The position numbers and the translations under genes are program-made. This document shows, piece by piece, positions 45,429 through 57,216 of a DNA stretch of 64,000 nt. The notes under the pieces are model-generated. The model was not told the DNA's origin. It ran no database searches and worked only from the letters and a program-made list of their open reading frames with translations. The first letter of the stretch is position 1, and each line of letters begins with the position of its first letter. Origin of the DNA: Aromatoleum tolulyticum (GTDB taxonomy: Bacteria; Pseudomonadota; Gammaproteobacteria; Burkholderiales; Rhodocyclaceae); the NCBI RefSeq assembly GCF_900156155.1, contig NZ_FTMD01000003.1:186001-250000 (forward strand), in the 5' to 3' direction.

Positions 45429-46874
45429 CTACTTGCGGCCGTAGGTATCCTCGAAGCGCACGATGTCGTCTTCGCCGAGATAGCTCCCTGACTGGACCTC
45501 GATCATCTCGAGCATCAACTTTCCCGGATTCTCGAGGCGATGGGTGACCCCCAGCGGGATGTAGGTCGACTGATTTTCGGTGAGCAGGAAGGTTTCATCG
45601 CCGCGCGTGACCTTCGCCGTGCCCCGCACGACGATCCAGTGCTCGGCACGGTGGTGGTGCATCTGCAGGCTGAGCGCCGCACCCGGCTTGACTTCGATGT
45701 GCTTGACCTGGAAGCGCTGTCCGTTGTCGATCGAGTCGTAGCAGCCCCACGGCCGGTGGATCTTGCGATGTGCGTAAACCTGGCTGCGATTGTCCGCCTT
45801 GAGGCGTGAAACGATCTTCTTGACGTCCTGCGTGTGGTCCTTGTGCGCAACCATCACGGCATCGGGAGTTTCGACGACGACGAGCCCGTCCACCCCGACG
45901 CATGCGACCATACGGCTGGTTGCATGCACGAGACAGTCGGTAGTGCCCTCGAAAACGACATCGCCGCGCGCCGCATTGCCGGTGTCGTCCTTCTCCGCAA
46001 GCGCCCAAAGCGCATCCCAGGCGCCGACGTCGGACCACCCTACGGACATCGGCACGACACGCGGCGCAATGCCCAGTTCGGGTGTGGCGGCAAGTTTCTC
46101 CATCACCGCGTAGTCGATCGAGTCGGATGGGCACGCCTCGAACGCGCCCCGCCCGACGCGCACGAAGTCAATGTCGCGAACTGCGCCGTCCACACTCGCC
46201 TCGCAGGCGGCCAGCATCGCCGGATTGAAGTGGCCGATGGCCTTCAGCCATACGCTGGCGCGCACCATGAACAGGCCGCTGTTCCACAGATAGTCGCCGC
46301 TCGCGACATATTCCGCCGCCGTGTCTGCATCCGGTTTCTCGACGAAGGCGACGACCTCGCACACGCCCGGACTGCATTCGCTGCCGGAGCGGATGTAGCC
46401 GTAGCCGGTTTCCGCACGCTCCGGGACGATACCGAAGGCGACCATCGCGCCCCCCTGCGCCGCCTCCAGGCCGATCGCGACGGCACGATGGAAGGCTTCG
46501 CGGTCGCGCACGACATGGTCGGCAGGCATGACCAGAAGCACCCCGTCACCGTCTTCGCGCGCCACCGAAAGGGCTGCCAGCGTGAGCGCGGGCGCGGTGT
46601 TGCGGCCGACCGGCTCAAGCAGGATGCGCCCCCCCGAACGACCGATCGCACGCATCTGCTCGGCCGTGATGAAGCGATAGTCCTCGTTGCACACGACGAT
46701 CGGCTCGGCCGAAACGGGAAGGCTCCCGGAAAAGCCGTCGAGCCGGCTCGCGGTCTGCTGCAGCATGGTGTCGTCACCGATCAGCGCCAGCAGTTGCTTC
46801 GGATACTGTTCGCGCGAGAGCGGCCACAATCGGGTGCCGGACCCGCCGGAAAGGATTACGGGGTATAGGTTCAT
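45429..46874 (-). CDS. manC: Mannose-1-phosphate guanylyltransferase / mannose-6-phosphate isomerase
   Basis: This bifunctional enzyme makes GDP-mannose for capsule, exopolysaccharide or LPS sugars. The 481-residue protein has the nucleotidyltransferase start GGSGTRLWPLSREQYPKQ, the FVEKPDADTA signature, and a C-terminal cupin phosphomannose-isomerase domain with HHHRAEHWIVVRGTAKVT. The length is normal (about 480, AlgA/XanB type). No polysaccharide genes surround it here. Confidence 0.95.
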   Translation of the reverse strand: MNLYPVILSGGSGTRLWPLSREQYPKQLLALIGDDTMLQQTASRLDGFSGSLPVSAEPIVVCNEDYRFITAEQMRAIGRSGGRILLEPVGRNTAPALTLAALSVAREDGDGVLLVMPADHVVRDREAFHRAVAIGLEAAQGGAMVAFGIVPERAETGYGYIRSGSECSPGVCEVVAFVEKPDADTAAEYVASGDYLWNSGLFMVRASVWLKAIGHFNPAMLAACEASVDGAVRDIDFVRVGRGAFEACPSDSIDYAVMEKLAATPELGIAPRVVPMSVGWSDVGAWDALWALAEKDDTGNAARGDVVFEGTTDCLVHATSRMVACVGVDGLVVVETPDAVMVAHKDHTQDVKKIVSRLKADNRSQVYAHRKIHRPWGCYDSIDNGQRFQVKHIEVKPGAALSLQMHHHRAEHWIVVRGTAKVTRGDETFLLTENQSTYIPLGVTHRLENPGKLMLEMIEVQSGSYLGEDDIVRFEDTYGRK

Positions 46875-46950
46875 GCTGCTCCGCCGTCGAAACTAAGGGG
46901 TACGAAGCGGGGAGGAATCCGTGGCGACAGCGCCCCCCCCACGCCATTCG

Positions 46951-46967
46951 GTATCCTCAGAGGATAC
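46951..46967. promoter_or_regulatory. Palindrome upstream of manC
   Basis: GTATCCT-CAG-AGGATAC is a perfect 7-bp dyad about 77 bases before the manC start. It could be an operator or a short hairpin. The rest of the 225-base gap 46875-47099 has no gene. Confidence 0.35.
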
Positions 46968-47099
46968 GTCAAAACCAGCGACGGTCGAACGGGGCACACT
47001 GCGCCGAACGTAAGCGAATTCTTCAAGGCGTGCCTGAAATCGACCCGCCGGGCTCGGAAATCGGTCGCTCGTCCGCGGCCGCCCCACGGACCCAGACTG

Positions 47100-48035
47100 T
47101 CAGCTGCGCAGCACGAGCAACAGAGCGGACAAGGTCAGGGCCGACAGCATCGTGGACAGGAATACGGCCGACGCGGAACTCGCCAGACATACTTGGTAGC
47201 GTTGCGCGAAGAGATACGGGGTAACGCCGGTCGGCAAGGCGGCAAGCGTTACGGCAACGATCACCCACAGATCGGGAACCTCGAACACCCGGGTCGCAAG
47301 CAACCAGACCAGTGCGGGATGAACGATGGTCTTCAGCAGAACGAGCATCAGCGGTTCGCGCAAATTACCGCCCGGCTTGTAGCGGGTGAGCGACGCGCCA
47401 AGGGCAAACAGTGCGCACGGCGCGGCGGCGCTGCCGAGACTCTTCGCAACGGCATCCACCGGTCCGGGAAGCGCCACGCCCAGCGTGGCGAGCGCCAGTC
47501 CGGCACTCAAGCCCCAGATGATCGGTGTCGCCGCAATGCTGCGCGCAAGGCCAAGCAGAACCCGGGCGGGAGACTGCCCCCCGCCCCGCGCCGTCTCGAT
47601 CAACGCCGTGGTCGGCGGCAACATCACCAAACTGTGCACTGCAATCAACACGAACAGCGGCAAAGCTGCCGACGGGCCATAGGCCGTCACGACCAGCGGG
47701 ATGCCGAGCATCGCAGTATTCGAGAAACTCGCCCCCAGCCCCAGCACGCCCTGCTCGGCAAGCTGCCGGCCGAACAGCAGCCGGCCGGCAAGCATCGACA
47801 AGCCAAACACCGAAAACGCACCAATGAAATACGACAACAGGTAGCCCCACGGCAGGGCTTCCGGGAGGTCCGTCTGCGCAATCGCGCGAAACAGCATCAG
47901 CGGCAGTGCGAAGTTGAACACGAACACCGACAGGCCGCGGTTCGCCGCGTCATCGAACAGACCGAGGCGTGCGGCGGCGTACCCCAGGCCAAGGGTACCG
48001 AACACCGGCAGGATGATTCCAAGAACGACTTCCAT
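47100..48035 (-). CDS. AEC (auxin efflux carrier) family transporter
   Basis: This 311-residue protein has about ten transmembrane helices in the two-fold pattern of the AEC family, with the helix-breaking region GLGASFSNTAMLGIPLV and the C-terminal repeat LAALPTGVTPYLFAQRY. Family members export or import organic acids and other small anions in bacteria; the substrate is unknown. It is divergent to the next gene. Confidence 0.9.
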   Translation of the reverse strand: MEVVLGIILPVFGTLGLGYAAARLGLFDDAANRGLSVFVFNFALPLMLFRAIAQTDLPEALPWGYLLSYFIGAFSVFGLSMLAGRLLFGRQLAEQGVLGLGASFSNTAMLGIPLVVTAYGPSAALPLFVLIAVHSLVMLPPTTALIETARGGGQSPARVLLGLARSIAATPIIWGLSAGLALATLGVALPGPVDAVAKSLGSAAAPCALFALGASLTRYKPGGNLREPLMLVLLKTIVHPALVWLLATRVFEVPDLWVIVAVTLAALPTGVTPYLFAQRYQVCLASSASAVFLSTMLSALTLSALLLVLRS

Positions 48036-48194
48036 TGGCGGCTCGGGGGCATTGCAGCGGTTACGAGCCCCCGCGACAATCGCTCAAATCTTTCAAGGAT
48101 GCCACAATTGGCCTGGCATCTTGTTGCCCTCTGCACACTGTCGGCAACGGGAGTACCATCTACCCGCATCTCCGCGCCCCACAGTTTGCCCGCG

Positions 48195-49415
48195 ATGATC
48201 CTGAAGCCCGCCGTTGCCTGCAGCACCCTAGTCGCCACCCTGCTGTCACCGCTGGCGGCAGCTGACGCATCATTCGACCGCTGCATCGGGGAGCTGCGCT
48301 CGGAAGCACAGACGCGCGGCATCAGGGCGGAAACCTTCGATACCCTCACGCGGGCGCTCGAACCCGACCGCTCCATCCTCAGCCAGCTCGATTACCAACC
48401 CGAATTCCGCACGCCGATCTGGGATTATCTGGCAGGGCTCGTCGACGATGAGCGCATCGCCGACGGCCGGGCGATGATGGAGCAGTGGGCCGCCACGTTG
48501 CAGGAGGTGGAAGCGCAGTACGGCATCGACCGGGCGACGATCGTGGCCGTGTGGGGCATCGAGAGCAACTTTGGCCGCAACTTTGGTAAACGCCCGCTGC
48601 TGACCTCGCTCTCCACCCTGTCCTGCTTCGGTCGGCGACAGGGTTACTTCCGCGGCGAATTCTTCGCGGCCCTGAAGATCATCGAGAACGGCGATGTCGA
48701 CGCGGCGCGGCTGAGCGGCTCGTGGGCGGGCGCGTTCGGGCACACCCAGTTCATGCCTTCCACGTTCGCCCGGGTCGCCGTGGACTTTGACGGCGACGGC
48801 CGGCGCGATCTCATCGACAGCATTCCCGACGCCCTCGCCTCGACAGCCAACTTTCTGGCCAAGGCCGGCTGGGTCAGCGGACAGCCGTGGGGGCACGAGG
48901 TAACGCTGCCGGCCGGGTTCGACTACTCGCTCGCAGGCAGGCACAACAAGCGCTCGATCGCGGAATGGGCGCGGCAGGGGGTCCAGCGCGTCGACGGCGT
49001 CGCACTCGAAGCCTCGACCACGGCTACCGCCGTCCTGTTGCCCGCGGGCGAAGGCGGGCCCGCCTTCCTCGTGCAGCGTAATTTCGACGCGCTTTATTCG
49101 TACAACGCCGCCGAGACCTATGCGCTTGCGATCGCCCACCTCTCCGACCGGCTGCGCGGCGGCGGAGCCTTCGTCAAACCATGGCCGACAGACGATCCCG
49201 GCCTGTCACGGGCCGAACGCCGTGAGGTGCAGACCCTGCTGACGCGCCTCGGGTATCCGGTCGGGGAGATCGACGGACTGATCGGCAAGACCAGCCGCGA
49301 GGCCATCCAGGAAATCCAGAAGACGAACGGACTGGAGCCGGACGGCCGGGCCGGCCGCTACATGCTGAACGTGCTGCGCCGCCTCGCCGGAACGGCACAG
49401 CGCGAAGGGAGCTGA
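48195..49415 (+). CDS. Lytic murein transglycosylase (MltB-like) with peptidoglycan-binding domain
   Basis: This exported 406-residue enzyme cleaves peptidoglycan glycan strands to 1,6-anhydro ends. The signal peptide starts MILKPAVACSTLVATLLSPLA. The SLT_2 (MltB) domain has the catalytic Glu in VAVWGIESNFGRNFGKRP, with GAFGHTQFMPSTF further on. A C-terminal PG_binding_1 domain follows (REVQTLLTRLGYPVGEIDGLIGKTSREAIQ). An ATG at 48099 upstream would add a non-signal extension and is less likely. There is no lipobox, so this is the soluble type of the MltB family. Confidence 0.92.
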   Translation: MILKPAVACSTLVATLLSPLAAADASFDRCIGELRSEAQTRGIRAETFDTLTRALEPDRSILSQLDYQPEFRTPIWDYLAGLVDDERIADGRAMMEQWAATLQEVEAQYGIDRATIVAVWGIESNFGRNFGKRPLLTSLSTLSCFGRRQGYFRGEFFAALKIIENGDVDAARLSGSWAGAFGHTQFMPSTFARVAVDFDGDGRRDLIDSIPDALASTANFLAKAGWVSGQPWGHEVTLPAGFDYSLAGRHNKRSIAEWARQGVQRVDGVALEASTTATAVLLPAGEGGPAFLVQRNFDALYSYNAAETYALAIAHLSDRLRGGGAFVKPWPTDDPGLSRAERREVQTLLTRLGYPVGEIDGLIGKTSREAIQEIQKTNGLEPDGRAGRYMLNVLRRLAGTAQREGS

Positions 49416-49437
49416 GGCCAACCGTGGTTTGCGCGCC

Positions 49438-50274
49438 ATGGACGCCGATCTCACCGCAACCCTCGAACAATGCGCTTCGGCCATCGGAAGCGCCGACGCC
49501 CTTCTCGTCACGGCCGGCGCCGGCATGGGTGTCGATTCGGGCCTACCCGATTTCCGCGGCAACGAGGGTTTCTGGAAGGCCTACCCGGCGCTCGCGCACA
49601 GCGGCACATCGTTCACCGAAATCGCCACCCCCTCCGCTTTCCGCGCGGATCCGGCGCGCGCCTGGGGATTCTACGGACACCGGCTGCGACTCTACCGCGA
49701 GACCGTTCCGCATGAAGGCTTCCGCCTTCTGCGCGACTTTGCGGACGACATGCCATGGGGCGCGTTCGTTCTGACGAGCAATGTAGACGGGCAGTTCCAG
49801 AAGGCCGGATTCAAGCCCTCCCGCATCGCGGAAATCCATGGATCGATCCATCACCTCCAGTGTCTGCTGCCGTGCCGGGACGCAATCTGGGAAGCCACCG
49901 GGTTCGAACCGCGGGTCGACGAAGCGCAATGCCGCCTCGACTCGGAACTCCCCCGTTGCCCCCACTGCGGCGGGGTAGCGCGCCCGAACATCCTGATGTT
50001 CGACGACTGGGACTGGATAGATACGCGCAGCGCCGCGCAGCGGGAAGCGCTGGCGACGTGGCTCGGACGCGTCAAACGCCTCGTCGTCATCGAGATCGGT
50101 GCAGGCGTCGACATCCCGACGATCCGCCGCTTCAGCGAGCACGCGGGTGGAACCCTCGTGCGGATCAACCCCCGCGCACCCGGGATTCCCGGCCACACGG
50201 GCCTGTCGGTCCCGTCGGGCGGTCTTGCCGCGCTGAGAGAGATCCACAAGCACTGGAAGTTCCTGCGCCGTTGA
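49438..50274 (+). CDS. Sir2-like NAD-dependent deacylase (divergent)
   Basis: The 278-residue protein has the sirtuin signatures: GAGMGVDSGLPDFRG near residue 26, SNVDGQFQKAGF, the catalytic His in EIHGSIHHLQC, and a Cys4 zinc module (CLLPC ... CPHCGG). The first loop has GVD where canonical sirtuins have SAES, and the second has NVDGQF instead of NIDGLH, so it belongs to a divergent bacterial group that may act as a deacylase or an ADP-ribosyltransferase. The ATG at 49438 is used. No macrodomain or lipoyl-carrier gene is adjacent. Confidence 0.85.
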   Translation: MDADLTATLEQCASAIGSADALLVTAGAGMGVDSGLPDFRGNEGFWKAYPALAHSGTSFTEIATPSAFRADPARAWGFYGHRLRLYRETVPHEGFRLLRDFADDMPWGAFVLTSNVDGQFQKAGFKPSRIAEIHGSIHHLQCLLPCRDAIWEATGFEPRVDEAQCRLDSELPRCPHCGGVARPNILMFDDWDWIDTRSAAQREALATWLGRVKRLVVIEIGAGVDIPTIRRFSEHAGGTLVRINPRAPGIPGHTGLSVPSGGLAALREIHKHWKFLRR

Positions 50275-50591
50275 CGGACACGGCGCGGCGTCGCCGAACG
50301 CTTCGCCGCGGAGCGGTATAGCGCGCGTCAAGCCCGGAGTGGACACCCCACGGGCGGGCGTCGCTTGCCGGCGACATGAATTCCCATTGCAAATCAATAA
50401 ACTGGCCGATCGGTGCGAATCAAGTCGTCAGGAACCGACAGTTTTTTGGCGCACCGCAACACCGCCTCCGGGAAGCCCCTTCTGCTGCACGGAAAAACCA
50501 TTGATCAGAAAGGGTATTAACTCCGCTGGCATGGAAGCTGCCATACGGACTGGCGGCAAGTGCCGTTCCCCGTCTTCACAGGAGCTTCAAT
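50275..50591. other. Intergenic region before carbonic anhydrase
   Basis: This 317-base gap is more AT-rich towards its end, with runs such as CAGTTTTTTGG and AAAAACC. It probably holds the promoter of the carbonic anhydrase gene; no -35/-10 pair of good quality, RNA gene or supported ORF is seen. The ribosome site AGGAG lies just before the ATG at 50592. Confidence 0.5.
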
Positions 50592-51305
50592 ATGGTTGAT
50601 TCCCTCGTCAAAGGCGTCGCACGGTTCCATCGCAGCTACTTCCGGAAGAACCGGTCGAAGTTCGTCGAACTCGTGCGCGAAGGGCAAAACCCCGACACGC
50701 TGTTCATAACCTGCGCAGACTCCCGCATCATCCCTCATGCCCTCACCCAGTCGGATCCGGGCGATCTGTTCGTGATGCGCAATGTCGGCAACATGGTCCC
50801 TCCCCACCGGCCGGGACAGGAATGCAGTTCCACCGGTACCGGCATCGAATACGCGGTATCCGTCCTCGGAGTCTCCGCAATCGTCGTCTGCGGTCACTCG
50901 CACTGCGGCGCGTGTGCCGCCCTGTACCAGACCGAGCATCCCGACGAGCTGACGCTCACCCGCAAATGGCTCGCACAGGGAAGCCGGGTTCGCGACCTCG
51001 TCCTGGCGCAGCGGGCTTATGGAACCCCTTCCGCCCGAGCCCGGTTCGGTGGCCACAAGGAGCGCGAACAAGTCATGCGCGCCACCGAAATGGCCATGAT
51101 CGTCCAACACCTTGCAAACCTGATGACATACCCGGCAGTTGCCCGCCGCGTCGCCGATGGCAGCCTGAGTCTCCACGGCTGGTACTACGTCATCGAACGA
51201 GGCGTCGTCGAAGCGTACGACCCCGAGCAACTCGCCTTCGCACCGGTTGTCCGCCCCGGTCTTTCGGTCCGACCGCGCACAACAGCTTTGCTTGCGGCGT
51301 CATGA
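50592..51305 (+). CDS. Beta-class carbonic anhydrase
   Basis: This enzyme interconverts CO2 and bicarbonate with zinc. The 237-residue protein has the beta-class zinc-binding motifs CADSRIIP near residue 41 and HSHCGACAAL near 101, with the Asp-Arg dyad in CADSR. The gene end overlaps the ATG of a possible upstream start for the SulP gene, so the two are probably one operon for inorganic carbon supply. Confidence 0.95.
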   Translation: MVDSLVKGVARFHRSYFRKNRSKFVELVREGQNPDTLFITCADSRIIPHALTQSDPGDLFVMRNVGNMVPPHRPGQECSSTGTGIEYAVSVLGVSAIVVCGHSHCGACAALYQTEHPDELTLTRKWLAQGSRVRDLVLAQRAYGTPSARARFGGHKEREQVMRATEMAMIVQHLANLMTYPAVARRVADGSLSLHGWYYVIERGVVEAYDPEQLAFAPVVRPGLSVRPRTTALLAAS

Positions 51306-51343
51306 GCCATCGCGCCACGCGCCCACTGATTCTGGAGGTCAGC

Positions 51344-52912
51344 TTGAAAACATTTAAATCGGGATTCAGCACCAATAACATCTTCGCCGGTTTCATCGTC
51401 GCGGTCGTCGCCCTCCCACTATGCATCGCCTTCGCGATAGCATCGGGAGCAAACCCCATGGCCGGTATCGTCTCGGGTGTCGCAGGCGGCTTCATCGCCG
51501 GCCTGTTCGGCAGTTCCCGCTTCCAGGTTTCCGGCCCCGCGGCCGCGTTCATCACCATCATCTATGGATTGATCGCCGAACACGGCCCGCAGGTCCTCCT
51601 CGCAGCGACCTTCCTCGCCGGCCTGGTCGTCATTGCCATCGGCCTGCTACGCCTCGGCAAGGCGATGGAGCTGATGCCTCACTCGGTAATCGTCGGCTTC
51701 ACCACCGGCATCGGCGTGCTGATCCTGCTCGGTCAGATTCCGCCTGGGCTCGGGATCGAAGCCAAGGGACACGACATCATCGAAAAGCTCGCATACACGG
51801 CCACGCATCTGCACGACGGGAACCCGTGGGAACTGGTGGTCATGATCGCAACGGTGGTCACCGCCATACTGTGGAGCCGGACGCGCATGGCGCGATGGCT
51901 ACCCGCCCCGCTGGTCGCGCTGCTCGCAGGCACAGCCCTGTCCCTGGCGCTGGCCCGCGCAGGCCATCCCGTACGCACCATCGGCGCGCTGTACGAAATT
52001 TCCGTCGGCAGCGTCGGCATCTCGCCCGACTTCCTTACGGCACTGACGACCCATCTCGACAAGATCGTCCCTGCTGCATTCACGCTCGGCATCCTGATCG
52101 CCGTCGAATCGCTGCTCTCCTCCAAGGCACTGGATGCGATGACGAACACCCGGCACGACCCGGACCGCGAATTGTTCGGCCTCGGCCTGGCGAATCTCGT
52201 CGTTCCCTTCATCGGCGGACTGCCGGCCTCGGGCGTGATCGTGCGCGGCAGCACCAATGTCGTGAGCGGCGGGACGGAAAAGACGGCCGCAATCCTGCAT
52301 GCCGTGTTTCTCGCCGCCTTCGTCGCCCTTCTCTATGACGCAATCGGCCTGCTGCCGATGGCCTCGCTCGCCGCGGTGCTGCTGCTTACCGCGCGCCGCC
52401 TCATCGAAGTGCACGAAATCCGTACCATCGCGAGGATCGACACCAGCGAGGGCATGCTCACCGTGCTGACGGTGCTATTGACCGTCACCATCGACCTGAC
52501 GGTCTCGGTTCCGGTCGGTATCGCCCTGATGCTCGTCCTGGCCCTGCGCGGCATGTTGAGCGATCACCGCGTCGACGTGCACGACGTGCGCGGACAAGCG
52601 GTGCTCACGGTCAATCACGGCATCACCTTCCTGACGAGCGCCAGCCTGGCTGGCGAAATCGCCGCGCGTCTCGCCGACGGCAAGGTACGCACGCTGAACC
52701 TGTGCGAAATGTCCTACCTGGACGCGACCGGCGCACTCATGCTCGCCGACCTGCTCGACCGCCATCCACACGTGCAGGCATGGGTCGCGGAGCGCACCAA
52801 CTCCGACAGGCTGCATCGTGCAGGCGTCGCCCGGCAGCGCATCGCGCTGGTCGGCAACCGTGTCGTGAATCTTCCGGAGGTGTTCCAGCGCATCCAGGCA
52901 TCCGGCGCCTGA
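51344..52912 (+). CDS. SulP family inorganic anion transporter
   Basis: This 522-residue membrane protein has about 10-12 transmembrane helices. It starts with the family region AGFIVAVVALPLCIAFAIASGANP and later has FQVSGPAAAFITIIYG. A C-terminal STAS domain follows at about residue 400, near VLTVNHGITFLTSASLAGEI. The TTG at 51344 (MKTFKSGFST) is preceded by GGAGG with normal spacing; an in-frame ATG at 51302 overlaps the carbonic anhydrase stop and is an alternative. SulP proteins carry sulfate, bicarbonate or other anions; the partner suggests bicarbonate. Confidence 0.9.
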   Translation: MKTFKSGFSTNNIFAGFIVAVVALPLCIAFAIASGANPMAGIVSGVAGGFIAGLFGSSRFQVSGPAAAFITIIYGLIAEHGPQVLLAATFLAGLVVIAIGLLRLGKAMELMPHSVIVGFTTGIGVLILLGQIPPGLGIEAKGHDIIEKLAYTATHLHDGNPWELVVMIATVVTAILWSRTRMARWLPAPLVALLAGTALSLALARAGHPVRTIGALYEISVGSVGISPDFLTALTTHLDKIVPAAFTLGILIAVESLLSSKALDAMTNTRHDPDRELFGLGLANLVVPFIGGLPASGVIVRGSTNVVSGGTEKTAAILHAVFLAAFVALLYDAIGLLPMASLAAVLLLTARRLIEVHEIRTIARIDTSEGMLTVLTVLLTVTIDLTVSVPVGIALMLVLALRGMLSDHRVDVHDVRGQAVLTVNHGITFLTSASLAGEIAARLADGKVRTLNLCEMSYLDATGALMLADLLDRHPHVQAWVAERTNSDRLHRAGVARQRIALVGNRVVNLPEVFQRIQASGA

Positions 52913-53102
52913 GCGTCGAGAACGATCGACTCGGACGCCCACTGCGCCAGGGAGGCCACTGGCGTCCCTTATTTTCGTTCCGGTGCGCCGAGGGCTGCTT
53001 CGATTCCGGCAACCCCATCCCGGGGGCGTCTATACTGGAAATGGGTCACCGCCGGACGCGGCCCTACATCAGCGACAAGACGTTCGGGAGGAGGGGTCCA
53101 TC

Positions 53103-53309
53103 ATGTCAGCCACCAACTATTACTCCGGCCAGGAAGCGCCCCCGGAGCTTTCCACCGAGGACCGTCGCACACACGAGGTCGACCCGAACGCAGCACCGAA
53201 ACGTCGGATCAACGACACCTGGTTCAACAGGGTACGCTGGCCTGCGTTCCTGGTTGCTTGGGTTGCGATGGGTCTCGCGGTCTTCGCATACCTGTTCGAC
53301 TTGATGTAA
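53103..53309 (+). CDS. Small single-helix membrane protein, uncharacterised
   Basis: The 68-residue protein has a polar, acidic/basic N-terminal half and one C-terminal transmembrane helix (about residues 47-66, WPAFLVAWVAMGLAVFAYLF). A strong Shine-Dalgarno, GGAGGAGG, lies before the ATG at 53103. No family is recognised. It follows the SulP gene by 190 bases and precedes a bidirectional terminator, so it is its own small unit. Confidence 0.7.
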   Translation: MSATNYYSGQEAPPELSTEDRRTHEVDPNAAPKRRINDTWFNRVRWPAFLVAWVAMGLAVFAYLFDLM

Positions 53310-53374
53310 CGGCTCGCGGGAGGCGCCTCGAACGCCTGTACGCGAAGGAACGCACACCGAAAGGGGCGAAAAAA

Positions 53375-53408
53375 GCAAAAAGGCCAGTCATTCGACTGGC
53401 CTTTTTGC
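53375..53408. terminator. Bidirectional terminator between the small membrane protein and tRNA-Arg
   Basis: A perfect 15-bp stem GCAAAAAGGCCAGTC / GACTGGCCTTTTTGC with loop ATTC. A and T runs on both strands fit termination of both convergent units. Confidence 0.93.
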
Positions 53409-53417
53409 TTGAATCTG

Positions 53418-53494
53418 TGGCGCGCCCGGAGAGATTCGAACTCCCTACCCCTTGGTTCGTAGCCAAGTACTCTATCCAGATGAGCTACGGGCGC
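53418..53494 (-). tRNA. tRNA-Arg (ACG)
   Basis: The 77-base minus-strand gene has acceptor GCGCCCG/CGGGCGC, anticodon loop CTACGAA (anticodon ACG), T-arm GGGAGTTCGAATCTCTC and encoded CCA. Confidence 0.97.
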
Positions 53495-53510
53495 TTTTTG
53501 AAGAAGCGAG

Positions 53511-53538
53511 ATTATAGCATGCTTTAATCTCGCGTCAA
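53511..53538 (-). promoter_or_regulatory. tRNA-Arg promoter
   Basis: On the minus strand TTGACG-16-TATAAT lies 17 bases before the tRNA 5' end, a near-consensus sigma70 promoter. Confidence 0.85.
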
Positions 53539-53565
53539 CAACGTTTTACAACTTTTTGTGCTGCT

Positions 53566-53655
<90 letters not shown>

Positions 53656-53689
53656 GACTCCCGCACGGGCTAGCCTTGCGGGAGGCCGA

Positions 53690-53717
53690 ATTATACGCAG
53701 AAAATTCCGCGGGGCAA
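53690..53717 (-). promoter_or_regulatory. tRNA-Ser promoter
   Basis: On the minus strand TTGCCC-16-TATAAT is followed by a GC-rich discriminator. A perfect 8-bp inverted repeat (CTCCCGCA/TGCGGGAG, 53658-53684) lies in the 5' leader before the tRNA. The rest of 53656-53963 shows no other gene. Confidence 0.7.
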
Positions 53718-53963
53718 CAACAACACAAAATTTTTTTATGCGCGCCGCGATGCTGTCAGACCGGAGCCTTCGCGCCTGCTTCGCGAAACTCCTCGTACGC
53801 TCGCACCGCCTCCGCCGCAAACATCAGGGTCGGCCCGCCACCCATGTAGGTGATTCGAACAAGGCAGAAAAGCGTCATTTTAAGGACATTGGAATTATCG
53901 CGACATTGCCGAAACCGCCGGACTCCCTCAGAATCATGCGGTTATGTTCAACGGTACGACTGC

Positions 53964-56806
<2,843 letters not shown>

Positions 56807-56852
56807 TTAGTCAAATCAACAATTTACCGACACATTGCAAGCAAACTCTTCC

Positions 56853-56880
56853 TTGAATTCGGCGCCGCGTGGCTTATAGT
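56853..56880 (+). promoter_or_regulatory. Possible promoter of the small protein at 56938
   Basis: TTGAAT-16-TATAGT lies 58 bases before the start codon, with spacing near the normal sigma70 range. Confidence 0.45.
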
Positions 56881-56937
56881 TAATATTCCAAAAGAAACGC
56901 CGCACAGACGGCGCATGCCACATCTGAGGAGATGCCT

Positions 56938-57201
56938 ATGCTGTCGATCCGAGACTGCCTTGATTACTGCGATTTGACCGACGACGAAGTGGCACTGATT
57001 GCCGAGCACGAGGGGATTCCCGATGGAGCTGCCGCGCAGATCGTCTGCGGCATGGTCCAGACTACCGAGGGCGTTCTCGTACTCACAGGCTATATGCAGG
57101 ACCTGATCGACCGGGCCACCGAGCGCGGCGACCTCGCTCAGGCCGAACGTGCAAAAAGCGTCCAGGCCCGCTTCATGGCCGACCATCCCCTGCCCCACTG
57201 A
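56938..57201 (+). CDS. Small conserved-looking cytoplasmic protein, unknown function
   Basis: This 87-residue protein (MLSIRDCLDYCDLTDDEVAL...) has no membrane segment or signal. It is mainly helical and acidic, with Cys residues at positions 7 and 11 and one later. AGGAG lies six bases before the ATG at 56938; the ATG at 56932 is too close to this site. I do not recognise a named family. It lies between serS and rarA. Confidence 0.75.
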   Translation: MLSIRDCLDYCDLTDDEVALIAEHEGIPDGAAAQIVCGMVQTTEGVLVLTGYMQDLIDRATERGDLAQAERAKSVQARFMADHPLPH

Positions 57202-57216
57202 GGACGCGGGAACGAC

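Noticed and set aside
47193-48194. Long N-terminal extension of the MltB-like gene
   Set aside because: The in-frame extension is antisense to the AEC transporter and has shadow composition; a proper signal peptide starts at 48195.
50339-50599. 86-residue plus-strand reading frame before the carbonic anhydrase gene
   Set aside because: No ribosome site, no homology that I recognise, and it runs into the carbonic anhydrase start in another frame.
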